Source of the DNA: Dehalococcoidia bacterium LH_S1
GTDB taxonomy: Bacteria; Chloroflexota; Dehalococcoidia; SZUA-161; SpSt-899
NCBI GenBank assembly: GCA_023660035.1
Contig: JAGXOF010000003.1
Span: 1 to 34,208, forward strand
Direction: 5' to 3'
Length of the DNA stretch: 34,208 nucleotides
The translations under genes and the position numbers were made by a program. Shown in pieces: positions 16,278 through 24,589 of the stretch. How positions within the stretch are numbered: the stretch's first letter is position 1; every line of letters begins with the position of its first letter. A model generated the notes under the pieces. The model made no database searches, was not told the origin of the DNA, and was given only the letters and a program-made list of their open reading frames with translations.

Positions 16278-16667
16278 ATGCCACGCGTTGCAGGCGCTGA
16301 TATTCCAGCAAACAAACATGTGGAAATAGCTCTCCGGTATATCTATGGGGTTGGTCCCACCCTGAGCAAACAGGTGGTGGAAAAGGCCGGCATCGATCCA
16401 ACGATAAGGGGGAAGGATCTTGATGATAATGATCTGGATCGCATCCGTGAGGTAATTGATAAAGACTATAAGGTTGAAGGTGACTTGAGGAAGGAGATCA
16501 ATTTCAACCTCAAGCGCCTTGTTGAGATAGGGAGCTACCGTGGTGTACGCTATCGGCGAGGGTTGCCCGTGCATGGACAAAGAACCAAGACTAATGCCCG
16601 GACGAAACGTGGTCCGCGCAAGACCGTGGCTGGAAGAGGCCGCCGTGGTGGTTCCGGTAAGAAGTAG
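16278..16667 (+). CDS. rpsM: 30S ribosomal protein S13
   Basis: The protein has 129 residues: RVAGADIPANKHVEIALRYI, YGVGPTLSKQVVEKAGID, RLVEIGSYRGVRYRRGLPVH and GQRTKTNARTKRGPRKTVAG. The basic C-terminal tail reaches the tRNAs. AAGGAG precedes the start. Confidence 0.97.
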   Translation: MPRVAGADIPANKHVEIALRYIYGVGPTLSKQVVEKAGIDPTIRGKDLDDNDLDRIREVIDKDYKVEGDLRKEINFNLKRLVEIGSYRGVRYRRGLPVHGQRTKTNARTKRGPRKTVAGRGRRGGSGKK

Positions 16668-16718
16668 CACAGGCGTTCATCTTTTATCACTAACCGGGTG
16701 TTTCTTAAGGAGGAGATT

Positions 16719-17117
16719 GTGTCGCCAAAGAGAAAAGGAACTGCAGGTATCAAAAGACGTGAGCGTAAAGGTATAGCGAAGGGTTGTGCTTATATACAGT
16801 CTACCTTTAACAATACAATCATTACGCTGACTGATGACAATGGAAATGTTATAACCTCTGGCAGTGCCGGGACAGTGGGATTTAAAGGAACCCGCAAGGG
16901 GACTGCTTTCGCTGCTCAAAGGGCTGCTTCCGAGGTGGCTCGTCGTGGTGCTGAGCATGGCTTGCAGCAGGTCGATGTTTATATAAAGGGCCCTGGCAGC
17001 GGGCGGGAAGCCGCGATTCGGACCCTGCAGTCCAGTGGTCTTAACATTGCAAGCATAAAGGACATCACCCCTACGCCGCATAATGGGTGTCGTCCACGGA
17101 AAAGGAGGCGGGTATAA
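16719..17117 (+). CDS. rpsK: 30S ribosomal protein S11
   Basis: The protein has 132 residues from GTG 16719 with AAGGAGGAG just upstream; the frame is open 21 bases further but lacks a ribosome binding site. Conserved parts: GCAYIQSTFNNTIITLTDDN, GNVITSGSAGTVGFKGTRKG, PGSGREAAIRTLQSSGLNI and DITPTPHNGCRPRKRRRV. It forms the mRNA exit platform with S7 and S18. Confidence 0.96.
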   Translation: MSPKRKGTAGIKRRERKGIAKGCAYIQSTFNNTIITLTDDNGNVITSGSAGTVGFKGTRKGTAFAAQRAASEVARRGAEHGLQQVDVYIKGPGSGREAAIRTLQSSGLNIASIKDITPTPHNGCRPRKRRRV

Positions 17118-17131
17118 CCCAGGGAGGGAAT

Positions 17132-17761
17132 ATGGCTCGTTACATGGGGCCTGTTTGTAGAATTTGTAGACGTCAAGGTGAGAAATTAATGCTCAAGGGG
17201 GGACGGTGTTTTACCCCTAAATGCCCCTTGGAGCGGAAGCGGTATCCGCCAGGACAAAGAGGCACTGGGCGTCCGAAGAAGATGTCCGAGTATGGTGTTC
17301 GACTTCTGGAGAAACAGAAAGCGAAGCATATCTATGGTGTACTGGAGCGCCAGATGCGGAGGCATTTTGCTCAGGCAGAGAAACTTCCTGGCCGGGCAGG
17401 GGAAAACCTGGTGACCGTGTTGGAAACCAGGTTGGATAGTGTAATTTACCGTGCTGGGTTTGTTGAGAGCCGTCGTCAAGCCAGGCAGTTGGTTCAGCAT
17501 GGATACTTTACCATCAATGGTCGCAGGACGAATATACCATCGGTTTTGGTAAAACCGGGTGATGTCATTGCATGGAAGCAGGGTAAGGACAAACGTGTTC
17601 CTTACGAATCTGCTGCCCAGAGCGTTGCTGCTAAGCATGTGCCGGCATGGTTGAGCGTCGATGATAAGTCCCTTGCAGTAAAGGTTCTGTCCCAACCGTC
17701 CAAAGAAGATATCGATGTTACTATAAATGGAAGGCTAATAGTAGAGCTTTATTCGAGGTAA
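17132..17761 (+). CDS. rpsD: 30S ribosomal protein S4, zinc-binding type
   Basis: The protein has 209 residues from ATG 17132 (AGGGAGGGAA upstream). The N-terminus holds a four-cysteine zinc site (Cys9, 12, 26, 31), the C-plus form of S4. Next come the YGVRLLEKQKAKHIYGVLER region and the S4 RNA-binding domain (LETRLDSVIYRAGFVESRRQ, ARQLVQHGYFTINGRRTNIP). An in-frame GTG inside rpsK is rejected as start because it adds residues unlike any S4. Confidence 0.97.
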   Translation: MARYMGPVCRICRRQGEKLMLKGGRCFTPKCPLERKRYPPGQRGTGRPKKMSEYGVRLLEKQKAKHIYGVLERQMRRHFAQAEKLPGRAGENLVTVLETRLDSVIYRAGFVESRRQARQLVQHGYFTINGRRTNIPSVLVKPGDVIAWKQGKDKRVPYESAAQSVAAKHVPAWLSVDDKSLAVKVLSQPSKEDIDVTINGRLIVELYSR

Positions 17762-17787
17762 AGGTTGTGTTGCAGGAGGTTGAGAAT

Positions 17788-18813
17788 TTGGCTGAGGATA
17801 TCAATCCGACAGTAAACTATGAAGTAATCTCCGAGAATCGGGGGGTTTTTGCAGTAGAGCCGCTGGGGCCCGGTTACGGAACTACCTTAGGGAATCCTCT
17901 GAGGAGGGTCCTTCTAAGCTCACTGCCGGGTGCTGCAGTGACGACAGTCAAAATAGACGGTGTTCAGCATGAATTTTCCACTATTCCTCATATGAAAGAG
18001 GATGTGTTGGAATTCCTGTTGAATGTGAAGGGAATCAGGCTGCGCTATCTCTCGGAGCGTTCTGACACACTTCACCTTGAAGCGAGTGGTGAAGGTGAGG
18101 TGTGTGCCAGGGATATAAAGCCCTCAGCCGTGTTTGAGATTATTAACCCTGATCACCATCTCGCTACCTTGGAGTCTCCTGAAGCAAAGCTTGATGTGGA
18201 GTTGACAGTTGAAATAGGAGAGGGGTATGTGATTGCCCCTTCTGCAAGTGGCCAACCCATAGGGGTTTTGCCTGTAGACGCGGTTTTTACCCCGATTCGG
18301 AATGTGAATTATAGAGTTGAGAAGACCAGGATTGGACATCGGGGAGATTATGATCGGTTAATCCTTGATGTCTCTACTGATGGCACTGTTCCTCCTGAAA
18401 AAGCCGTTGTCGAGGCTGCTCAGATACTGTCCAATCAGTTTGGTATGTTTGAGGTACTGGGTAGACCGAGGGAAGAGGAAGCCGTTGCTGGATCAGGGGA
18501 GGGTGGTGCTTTGGCAGGCGAGGCTGATATTCCCCTTGACCAGTTGGAGTTGTCTCTGAGGACTATGAATGCCCTTCGGAGGGCTGGGATCACCACTGTG
18601 GGAATGCTGATGGGAAAGAGCAAGAAGGAATTGTTGAACCTGAGCAACTTTGGGCCGAAGTCCTGGGATGAGGTTCAGGATTGTTTAGGGCAAGCTGGTT
18701 TGACTAAGGGCTCTGAAGGTGAAGCCGCAGCGGGTGAAGAGAGTGAAACCGAAGAAATGAAAGAGATGAGGCAAAAGTTGCAAGAGAAATTCCCGGTTAG
18801 GAGGGGTAAGTGA
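17788..18813 (+). CDS. rpoA: RNA polymerase subunit alpha
   Basis: The protein has 341 residues from a TTG start that lies 7 bases after AGGAGGT. A GTG at 17767 is in frame but has a worse ribosome binding site and adds LQEVENL. The N-terminal dimerisation domain contains VEPLGPGYGTTLGNPLRRVL and SSLPGAAVTTVKIDGVQHEF. The C-terminal domain for DNA and activator contact contains LELSLRTMNALRRAGITTVG and LLNLSNFGPKSWDEV. A charged tail of about 40 residues rich in Glu follows the CTD, longer than in E. coli. Confidence 0.96.
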   Translation: MAEDINPTVNYEVISENRGVFAVEPLGPGYGTTLGNPLRRVLLSSLPGAAVTTVKIDGVQHEFSTIPHMKEDVLEFLLNVKGIRLRYLSERSDTLHLEASGEGEVCARDIKPSAVFEIINPDHHLATLESPEAKLDVELTVEIGEGYVIAPSASGQPIGVLPVDAVFTPIRNVNYRVEKTRIGHRGDYDRLILDVSTDGTVPPEKAVVEAAQILSNQFGMFEVLGRPREEEAVAGSGEGGALAGEADIPLDQLELSLRTMNALRRAGITTVGMLMGKSKKELLNLSNFGPKSWDEVQDCLGQAGLTKGSEGEAAAGEESETEEMKEMRQKLQEKFPVRRGK

Positions 18814-19169
18814 GGCATCGTGTAGCGGGGAGGAAACTCTCACGGGAAACAAGTCATCGAAGGATGTTATTTCGTAATCAGGTAACCGAGCTTTTGCGAT
18901 ACGGGAAGATTGTGACCACACAGGCGAAAGCTAAAGAGGTGCGCCCATTAGCCGAGGAGATGATAACCCTGGGTAAAGATGGCGATCTGCATTCTCGTCG
19001 CCAGGCTTCGGAATTTTTAACCGACCGTAAAGTAGTGAAGAAGCTGTTTGATGAGATTGGTCCGAAATATGGAAATCGAAATGGCGGCTACACGAGGATA
19101 TTCAAGCTCGGTAGGCGCCTGGGTGATGGTGCCCCTGTTGCTCGGTTAGAGCTAGTGGAAGGGGAATAA
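18810..19169 (+). CDS. rplQ: 50S ribosomal protein L17
   Basis: The protein has 119 residues from GTG 18810, overlapping the rpoA stop. RHRVAGRKLSRETSHRRMLF, RNQVTELLRYGKIVTTQAKA, KEVRPLAEEMITL and NRNGGYTRIFKLGRRLGDGA are typical for L17. Confidence 0.97.
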   Translation: MRHRVAGRKLSRETSHRRMLFRNQVTELLRYGKIVTTQAKAKEVRPLAEEMITLGKDGDLHSRRQASEFLTDRKVVKKLFDEIGPKYGNRNGGYTRIFKLGRRLGDGAPVARLELVEGE

Positions 19170-19170
19170 G

Positions 19171-19926
19171 ATTGGCAACATCGCTTTACTCCTTGAGTAT
19201 GAGGGTACGGGGTATCATGGTTTCCAGGTTCAGAATGGTGTTCCTACCATCCAGGGGGAGCTGGAAAAGGCGATATGGCAGGTCACTGGGGAGGTTGTGC
19301 GAGTTCGGGGTGCCGGCCGCACCGATGCTGGTGTCCATGCCAGGGGGCAAGTGGCCGCTTTTGAGACCGAATCCACTCTTCCTCAACATACTCTCGTGAA
19401 GGCATTGAACTTTTACTTGCCGTTGGATATAGTTGTTAGGAATGCCTGTGAAGTTAACGCAACGTTTGATCCGAGAAGAAATGCTCTTAGCCGCTGGTAT
19501 CGCTATATTATCCTGAATAGACCGACACGTTCGCCTTTGTGGCGTAAATGGGCATATTTTGTAGCAAAAGAGTTGGATATGGATGTCATGAGGAGAGCGG
19601 CCAAGTTGCTGGTGGGAGAGCATGATTTTGCGGCATTTGCAGGAACGCAAGGGTTGCCTGAGAATACAGTGTGTACGGTCTCCAGGGCGGGTATTTCTAG
19701 GCAAGGTGAATTGGTGCTGTTCGATATTGTAGCAAACGCTTTTTTGCCTCATCAGGTGCGGCATACCGTTGGATCTCTGATAAAGCTTGGGTTGGGTAAA
19801 GATAGCATCGACCATTTTTACGATCTGTTGAATTATGCTACTATAGGGGAGGTAGCAATGGCAGCTCCGCCGTGCGGCCTGTATTTGATGGAAGTAAATT
19901 ATTCTGATATAGGGTTTGAACAATGA
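19171..19926 (+). CDS. truA: tRNA pseudouridine synthase A, apparent ATT start
   Basis: The enzyme makes pseudouridine at positions 38-40 of tRNAs. The catalytic Asp lies in GAGRTDAGVHARGQ, followed by RNALSRWYRYIILNRP and ANAFLPHQVRHTVGSLIKLG. Homology clearly begins upstream of the first normal start (GTG 19297): the preceding codons encode IALLLEYEGTGYHGFQ, VQNGVPTIQGELEKA, the universal TruA N-terminus. In this frame no ATG, GTG or TTG occurs between the stop codon at 19153 and 19297. The best start is ATT 19171, 6 bases after AAGGGG, giving 251 residues (normal). A TTG at 19172 is in the wrong frame. A sequencing or assembly error at the start is the alternative. The stop overlaps rplM (ATGA). 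Confidence 0.88.
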   Translation: MGNIALLLEYEGTGYHGFQVQNGVPTIQGELEKAIWQVTGEVVRVRGAGRTDAGVHARGQVAAFETESTLPQHTLVKALNFYLPLDIVVRNACEVNATFDPRRNALSRWYRYIILNRPTRSPLWRKWAYFVAKELDMDVMRRAAKLLVGEHDFAAFAGTQGLPENTVCTVSRAGISRQGELVLFDIVANAFLPHQVRHTVGSLIKLGLGKDSIDHFYDLLNYATIGEVAMAAPPCGLYLMEVNYSDIGFEQ

Positions 19927-20360
19927 AAACATACAGTACAAAAGCAGCGGATATTAAACGTGAGTGGCATGTTATTGATGCATCGGATAAGGTATTAGGG
20001 CGGCTGGCAACCGAGGTTGCTACCCTCCTTCGAGGGAAGCACAAAGCTATGTATGTTCCGCACCTTGATACAGGGGATTACGTTGTGGTAGTTAATGCAG
20101 CTAAAGTGCGTGTAACGGGCAACAAGGCAGAGAAAAAAATGTACTACTGGCATACAGGGTACCCCGGAGGAATCAAGTCTGTGCCATTTGAGGAAATGGT
20201 GGAAACATATCCGTCCAGGGTTATAACCCACGCGGTAAATGGCATGCTCCCTAAGAATAGATTGGGCCGGTCGATGTTGCAAAAGTTAAAGGTTTATGAG
20301 GGGCCAACTCACCCACATGAGGCCCAATTGGGATCTGGAAGCAAGGTTGAGGAGGGTTAA
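19923..20360 (+). CDS. rplM: 50S ribosomal protein L13
   Basis: The protein has 145 residues: REWHVIDASDKVLGRLATEV, LLRGKHKAMYVPHLDTGDYV, YYWHTGYPGGIKSVPFEEM and AVNGMLPKNRLGRSMLQKLK. The start overlaps the truA stop. The rplM-rpsI pair after truA is a common arrangement. Confidence 0.97.
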   Translation: MKTYSTKAADIKREWHVIDASDKVLGRLATEVATLLRGKHKAMYVPHLDTGDYVVVVNAAKVRVTGNKAEKKMYYWHTGYPGGIKSVPFEEMVETYPSRVITHAVNGMLPKNRLGRSMLQKLKVYEGPTHPHEAQLGSGSKVEEG

Positions 20361-20362
20361 CT

Positions 20363-20755
20363 GTGGAATCGCAATACTACTATGGAACCGGAAGAAGAAA
20401 AGAGGCAATTGCCAGGGTAAGGCTTTACTCGGGGAGCGGCAATGTTACTGTCAATGACAGGAGTTTTGAAGAGATATATAAGACAGAGCATCTTAGATTA
20501 AAGATTATGCAGCCGCTGATAGCGACTGACACGTTGGGGAAGTTTGATGTTGTGGCCAAAGTCAGTGGTGGTGGGATATCAGGGCAGGCCGATGCCATAA
20601 AGCATGGTGTCAGCCGGGCGCTGGTCGTGTTCGATGAGAACTTGAAGCCTGTACTCCGTAATCATGGATACCTTACCAGGGATTCCAGGATTAAAGAGAG
20701 GCAAAAGTACGGGTTGGTCCGCGCGCGGAAGAGGAAGCAATTCCGCAAGAGATAG
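20363..20755 (+). CDS. rpsI: 30S ribosomal protein S9
   Basis: The protein has 130 residues from GTG 20363: YYYGTGRRKEAIARVRLYSG, GGGISGQADAIKHGVSRALV, and the basic tail KERQKYGLVRARKRKQFRKR, whose end contacts the P-site tRNA. It lies 2 bases after rplM. Confidence 0.97.
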   Translation: MESQYYYGTGRRKEAIARVRLYSGSGNVTVNDRSFEEIYKTEHLRLKIMQPLIATDTLGKFDVVAKVSGGGISGQADAIKHGVSRALVVFDENLKPVLRNHGYLTRDSRIKERQKYGLVRARKRKQFRKR

Positions 20756-20766
20756 TTTAAAGAGAG

Positions 20767-21282
20767 ATGTTGGATTCTTCTGTATTAGTTCTAAATCAGA
20801 ACTATGAGCCACTTAATGTCTGTCGAACGAAACGAGCGGTGGTGCTGGTTCTTGGTGGCAAAGCGGATGTGATCGAAAACAACTCCAACATTGTACGAAG
20901 TCTCTCATTCTCAATGACTGCTCCTTCGGTGGTTCGTCTCAATCATTTAGTGAAACGTCATCGTCGCGATGTAAAGATTACACGACGGAGAGTGTTCATC
21001 CGTGACCGATATATTTGCCAGTATTGTGGAAAAGAGACCAGTGATCTTACCCTTGATCACGTAGTTCCTCGCCGTTTGGGAGGGGGACATAGTTGGGAAA
21101 ATATAGTGAGTGCTTGCAAGACATGTAACCAGAAAAAGGCAGGACGTACCCCGCAGGTAGCGGGGATGAAGCTTTTACGGAAGCCCTTTCGTCCTCCCCC
21201 GGTTGACTACTATGTCTTCTGTCCTTTTCATGTGCCAACCGAATGGCAGAAGTACCTTAGCTTGCCCAGGTCTGGCAATTGA
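20767..21282 (+). CDS. HNH endonuclease family protein
   Basis: The protein has 171 residues. The HNH fold is complete: Cys84/Cys87 (YICQYCGKE), Asp97-His98 (LTLDHVVPRRLGG), Asn112 (WENIVSAC) and Cys117/Cys120 (CKTCNQKK). The N-terminal 75 residues (VLVLNQNYEPLNVCRTKRAV, then LVLGGKADVIE) match the family of housekeeping HNH proteins found beside many bacterial core genes, whose role is not known. It starts 11 bases after rpsI, so it is probably the last gene of the ribosomal transcript. Confidence 0.9.
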   Translation: MLDSSVLVLNQNYEPLNVCRTKRAVVLVLGGKADVIENNSNIVRSLSFSMTAPSVVRLNHLVKRHRRDVKITRRRVFIRDRYICQYCGKETSDLTLDHVVPRRLGGGHSWENIVSACKTCNQKKAGRTPQVAGMKLLRKPFRPPPVDYYVFCPFHVPTEWQKYLSLPRSGN

Positions 21283-21338
21283 ATGTTGTGGTGCGCGTTG
21301 CTGGGTTGTCGATTAAGATGTTAATATAGGAGGCGCAT

Positions 21339-21411
21339 GGGGCTGTAGCTCAGCTGGGAGAGTGCCTCAATGGCATTGAGGAGGTCGGGAGTTCGAATCT
21401 CCCCAGCTCCA
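21339..21411 (+). tRNA. tRNA-Ala (GGC)
   Basis: All four stems form. The acceptor GGGGCTG pairs with CAGCTCC with a G3-U70 wobble, the alanine identity element. The anticodon stem CCTCA/TGAGG encloses the loop ATGGCAT with anticodon GGC at 21372-21374. The T-arm contains GTTCGAATC. The discriminator is A and CCA is not encoded. It marks the border between the core block and the mobile-element remnants that follow. Confidence 0.96.
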
Positions 21412-21529
21412 TTTTGTACCAAAATGAGGTAACAGGTAAGTTTTCCAAAAAAGTTCTCTCAGTGGCGCGCGTATGAGTCTGGTTTGAAAACCGGGCTGCT
21501 CTCCGTTTTCCAAGGAACCTGAGTGGTCC

Positions 21530-21835
21530 TAAGCCTGTTTTAAGGAATGGTGGTAGTTTTGGCTCTGGCAACTCGCCAAATGAAGTCAAGGTCTTTATTG
21601 ATAAAGCCCTGAAGATATCCAGTGGCTCAACATCGTTCAAGACGCCGGTTTCGACAACGCTCATTAGCACTGCCTCATTGGAAGCACCCGAGTCCGAACG
21701 GTTGCCGAAGGTCAGCTTCCTCATGATAACCATAGGCCTCAAGTGCCGCTCAGCCCGATTATTGGTGGGCTCGACCGATGGGTAGATGTGGTACACGGCA
21801 CTCAGTAAGGATGAGCCTGCCGGCAAGCCACTTTC
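21530..21835 (-). pseudogene. IS66-type transposase, C-terminal fragment
   Basis: The minus-strand frame gives YPSVEPTNNRAERHLRPMVI, MRKLTFGNRSDSGASNEA, then SVVETGVLNDVEPLDIFRAL, the end of IS66-family TnpC (Asn-Asn-Arg-Ala-Glu-Arg with the last catalytic Glu). The rest of the gene is missing upstream, where a DUF1670 remnant begins on the other strand. The frame stays open through the tRNA, but that part is not coding. Confidence 0.75.
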
Positions 21836-21841
21836 TCGTTG

Positions 21842-22380
21842 TCAGAAGGTGAGGGTAAAGCTTACCCTGTTCTCCTCCGATGATCTCTCCGTCACCGAAC
21901 CGGAGAAACGCCGTGAGCTTCTGGTGCATCGTCTTCTCTGGGAGGCATAGGAGCAGAGGGCCGTTCTTACCGTGGAGGACCTGGTCCATCTGCTTATTAC
22001 CAGCGAAAGGACCATTAGCCGCATCCTGGCCACCTATGTCAAGCAGGATATCTTCATCCCGACGAGGGGACGTGTTAAGGACATCGGCCCGGGCATCTCT
22101 CACAAGACCCAGGCAGTCCATCTCTATCTCAAGGGGCTTACCCCTACCGAGGTCGCCACCCGCCTGGGACATGACCTTTCCTGTGTTGAGCGTTACCTGG
22201 ACGATTTCTGCGTGGTAATGATGGGGCTAGAGGATGGCTCTCCACCATGCGCATTGCCCGCAATACTAGGCTTGTGGAGAGGCTTGTGGAGAAATACGCC
22301 ATCCTCTACCGCAGATACTCCTCCCTGCCTGAGTGTGCTACGGTCATGGCCCGGCTCCGAGAGCGTCTGGCCTACCTGCT
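21842..22380 (+). pseudogene. DUF1670-family gene, inactivated
   Basis: The plus strand encodes LTLFSSDDLSVTEPEKRREL, a TAG stop at 21948-21950, then in the same frame LTVEDLVHLLITSERTISRI, IPTRGRVKDIGPGISHKTQ and LGHDLSCVERYLDDF. Near 22240 the frame shifts by one and continues RNTRLVERLVEKYAILYRRY up to the border of the IS630 element. The order EDLA-like, RTI, PTRG, DIGPG-SHK matches DUF1670 proteins, common in Chloroflexota and archaea and probably linked to mobile DNA (recognised from memory, moderate certainty). Nonsense codon, frameshift and end truncation make it dead. Confidence 0.65.
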
Positions 22381-23442
22381 TATAGTTAAGTGCATAATCC
22401 TCCATAGCAAGGGAAGGCGGGAGAGGAATTTATCTATCCATGACTTGGCGAAGATCAGCCTTTTGGATAGACAATCAAACGTATGTCCTACTATTTGCTT
22501 GAAATTATCCAGATGTTTTACAAAACTTACAGAAACGACCCTCTTTATGCCCTTCCAGATAAACTCTATTGGATTGAGATTTGGGGAATATAGCGGCAGA
22601 TACGTCAGATATATCCCCATGCCTTCTGCTTCCTCTCGCACTCTCCTGGCCTTGTGAGTGGAGAATGAGAAACCCTACAAAGCTCTCTGTTTTTGAATCG
22701 GCTGTAAATTCTCGAACACTCGTGCCCCTTAAGGCGTAAAAGCCCACTGTGTTAGCTTTCATCTTCTGCGTGTTTTTCTGCATCTCCGGTTTGCCAAAGC
22801 TCCATACCCTTACCGTGTTGGCTGTGAGTTGTGGTGCACTCTCATCTGCAAACCCAAGGGCTATTTCCTCAAACCAGTCGCCTTTCACCTCCATCAAATA
22901 CTTGTAACTTAACTCCAACTGGCTACCCAGTAACTCCTCTGCATTATCCGGCCTTCTGTAATCCTTCGGATACGGCTTGGAGAAATTCATCCTGAGCTTG
23001 TCTCTCAGAATCCTCCTTACCTGGTGCTGAGATAATCTCACACCAAATCTCTCTGCTATAAGGTCCACAACCTCTGAGGTTTGCCAATAGTCCTTCTCCT
23101 TAAGTAGCTCCTCCAGACATCTCACGTTCTCATCACTAAGCTTTGATGACCTGCCTCTTTCTGAGTTATGCTTGAATAGCAGCCCATCATATCCGTCTTT
23201 GTTTCACTTTCTTATCCACACATAAGCTGTAGAATGAGGCACATCGAACAGCCTCGCTGCTTGCTCAAAAGATGTCTTGCAGTTTGCTAAAGCGTTCAAG
23301 AGCCCGAGCTTCTTCCAAACAGTGAAGTCCACCTCCCTTTTCAACAATTCCTCTACAAGTTCAGGATCATTTATCTGTATCTTGTCTCCCTTCATAATGG
23401 CTTAAGTATACCTCATTATGGAGCTTAATGCAACTTACTATA
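22381..23442 (-). mobile_element. IS630-type insertion sequence with inverted repeats, transposase broken
   Basis: The left end (22381-22405, TATAGTTAAGTGCATAATCC...) and the reverse complement of the right end (23418-23442, TATAGTAAGTTGCATTAAGC...) match with small gaps and both begin with TA, the IS630 target. The transposase reads on the minus strand from ATG 23395 with a helix-turn-helix (ARLFDVPHSTAYVWIRK). An in-frame TGA follows (23204-23206). LSQHQVRRILRDKLRMNFSK and GFADESAPQ (first Asp) come next. A deletion with frameshift near 22660 removed the second Asp block. YLPLYSPNLNPIEFIWK gives the last catalytic Glu. The length of about 1.06 kb is normal for the family. Confidence 0.85.
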
Positions 23443-23698
23443 ATGGGGACTTGAGTGATGCTATAGCGAGTGATAGTATCGGGATAGTCAGTGACTGTAG
23501 CCCTGTTCGGGGGGATGTGTGTGGGGTGGTGGGGAACCCTCCTGTGGCAACCGAGCAGTTTTTGGGCGAGGCTGTTCTGCTAGATGATGTCCTAAGGTGA
23601 AGGAAACAGTGGTTGTGGAGAAGTTCTTGGATATTCCTGAATTGGGCAGGTTTGTCCTTGTGAAGGACAGGAACATTGGAGCTGGGGTGGTATTATAG
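23443..23698 (+). pseudogene. Remnant of an EF-1A/CysN-like GTPase C-terminus
   Basis: Right after the insertion sequence the plus strand encodes SDSIGIVSDCSPVRGDVCGV, VGNPPVATEQFLGEAVLLDD, which resembles the end of domain II and start of domain III of EF-1A or CysN proteins (RGDV-x-G, NPP, F-x-A-x-V-x-x-L). In another frame VVVEKFLDIPELGRFVLVKD, RNIGAGVVL ends at TAG 23698, resembling their last strands (LGRF...AGVV). The middle of domain III is missing, as is everything upstream of the insertion. The assignment rests on short motifs only. Confidence 0.4.
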
Positions 23699-23810
23699 GG
23701 TAACTGATTCGCCTGAGAGGATGCGAGTTTGTTGAGTTTATAGAGTTCCTTGAGTTTGTTGGGTTGGTTCATAGCTGATGGCTGATATAACGCAGTGAAG
23801 GAGGTGTTGG

Positions 23811-24587
23811 GTGTTTTTGGTTTTAGGTATTGATGCAGCTACATGGACGATCGTGAGTCCGAATCTGGACAAACTCCCCAACTTCCAGAGACTTTCCAAT
23901 ATGGGCAAGGCCAAGGAGGTTACCCTGAAGGAGAAACCCCTTTCCGCCCCTATCTGGTGTGGCATGTTCTGTGGGAAAACCCCCGAAGAGCATGGGCATG
24001 AAGCCTTTGTCGCAGGCGGGGATATCGTAAAGAGGGAGAACATCAATGTAGACTTCATCTGGGATATCCTTGACAGGGAAGGCAAAAAAGTCCGGGTGAT
24101 GAACGTTCCCTTCGTGATTCCTCCTTATTCCTTCAATGTCGGCTTCAAGCCCATCGGCTTTGGTCTCCCGACCAATGAAAAGGAGTGGTGGGAAGAATTG
24201 CAGACGGTCACGGAGAAGACAAAGGAATTGATGGGAGAGAACCCCGATGTTTTGATCTCGGTATATTCACTTTTGGACAGGATTCAGCATTTCCACTGGG
24301 GCGAGGATTGCGTCCTGGAATGGTATGAAAGGGTTGATGAAAAGCTCGGCGAGATCATGGACACCGGATTTCTGGACAACGCAAATAACAAGCTCATTGT
24401 CATTTCCGACCACGGGTTTTGCTCCTTTGGCGATGCGAAGGTCCAGACTTTGCCTGAACAGACGCCTGAAGGCACTCTCAAGGGTGACCATCACGAGAAT
24501 GCGTTGGTGATAACAGTCGATGTCGACTATGAGATAGAGAGGCCACAGGACGTTTTCTATGCCATCAGAGAAGCAGTAGGGTGGTGA
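23811..24587 (+). CDS. Compact alkaline-phosphatase-superfamily hydrolase (phosphodiesterase-like)
   Basis: The protein has 258 residues from GTG 23811, with AAGGAGG upstream. The metal-site signature is complete: Asp8 (VLGIDAATW), a Ser45 nucleophile candidate in PLSAPIWCGMFCGKTPEEHG, Asp156 and His160 (SLLDRIQHFHW), Asp200-His201 (ISDHGF) and His227/228 (KGDHHENALV). This is the type I phosphodiesterase/nucleotide pyrophosphatase pattern. The usual proteins have 350-550 residues; this one lacks the cap insertions. The substrate is unknown. The stop overlaps the region of the next gene's first codons, so it is probably co-transcribed with the SDR and MauE-like genes. Confidence 0.8.
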   Translation: MFLVLGIDAATWTIVSPNLDKLPNFQRLSNMGKAKEVTLKEKPLSAPIWCGMFCGKTPEEHGHEAFVAGGDIVKRENINVDFIWDILDREGKKVRVMNVPFVIPPYSFNVGFKPIGFGLPTNEKEWWEELQTVTEKTKELMGENPDVLISVYSLLDRIQHFHWGEDCVLEWYERVDEKLGEIMDTGFLDNANNKLIVISDHGFCSFGDAKVQTLPEQTPEGTLKGDHHENALVITVDVDYEIERPQDVFYAIREAVGW

Positions 24588-24589
24588 GA

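Noticed and set aside
19172..19399. TTG-started open frame at the beginning of truA
   Set aside because: It is in a different frame from the conserved TruA sequence and encodes nothing recognisable.
21350..21530. Minus-strand open frame continuing from the IS66 fragment across the tRNA (ending LGRFELPTSS...)
   Set aside because: This is the well-known false translation of the antisense of a tRNA gene; the coding similarity ends near 21530.
3598..23206. TGA read as an amino acid, suggested by in-frame TGA in two transposases (3598-3600, 23204-23206)
   Set aside because: One site expects Arg and the other probably Trp, both genes have further lesions, and TGA is the normal stop of several ribosomal genes here (e.g. 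rplO, rpsE).
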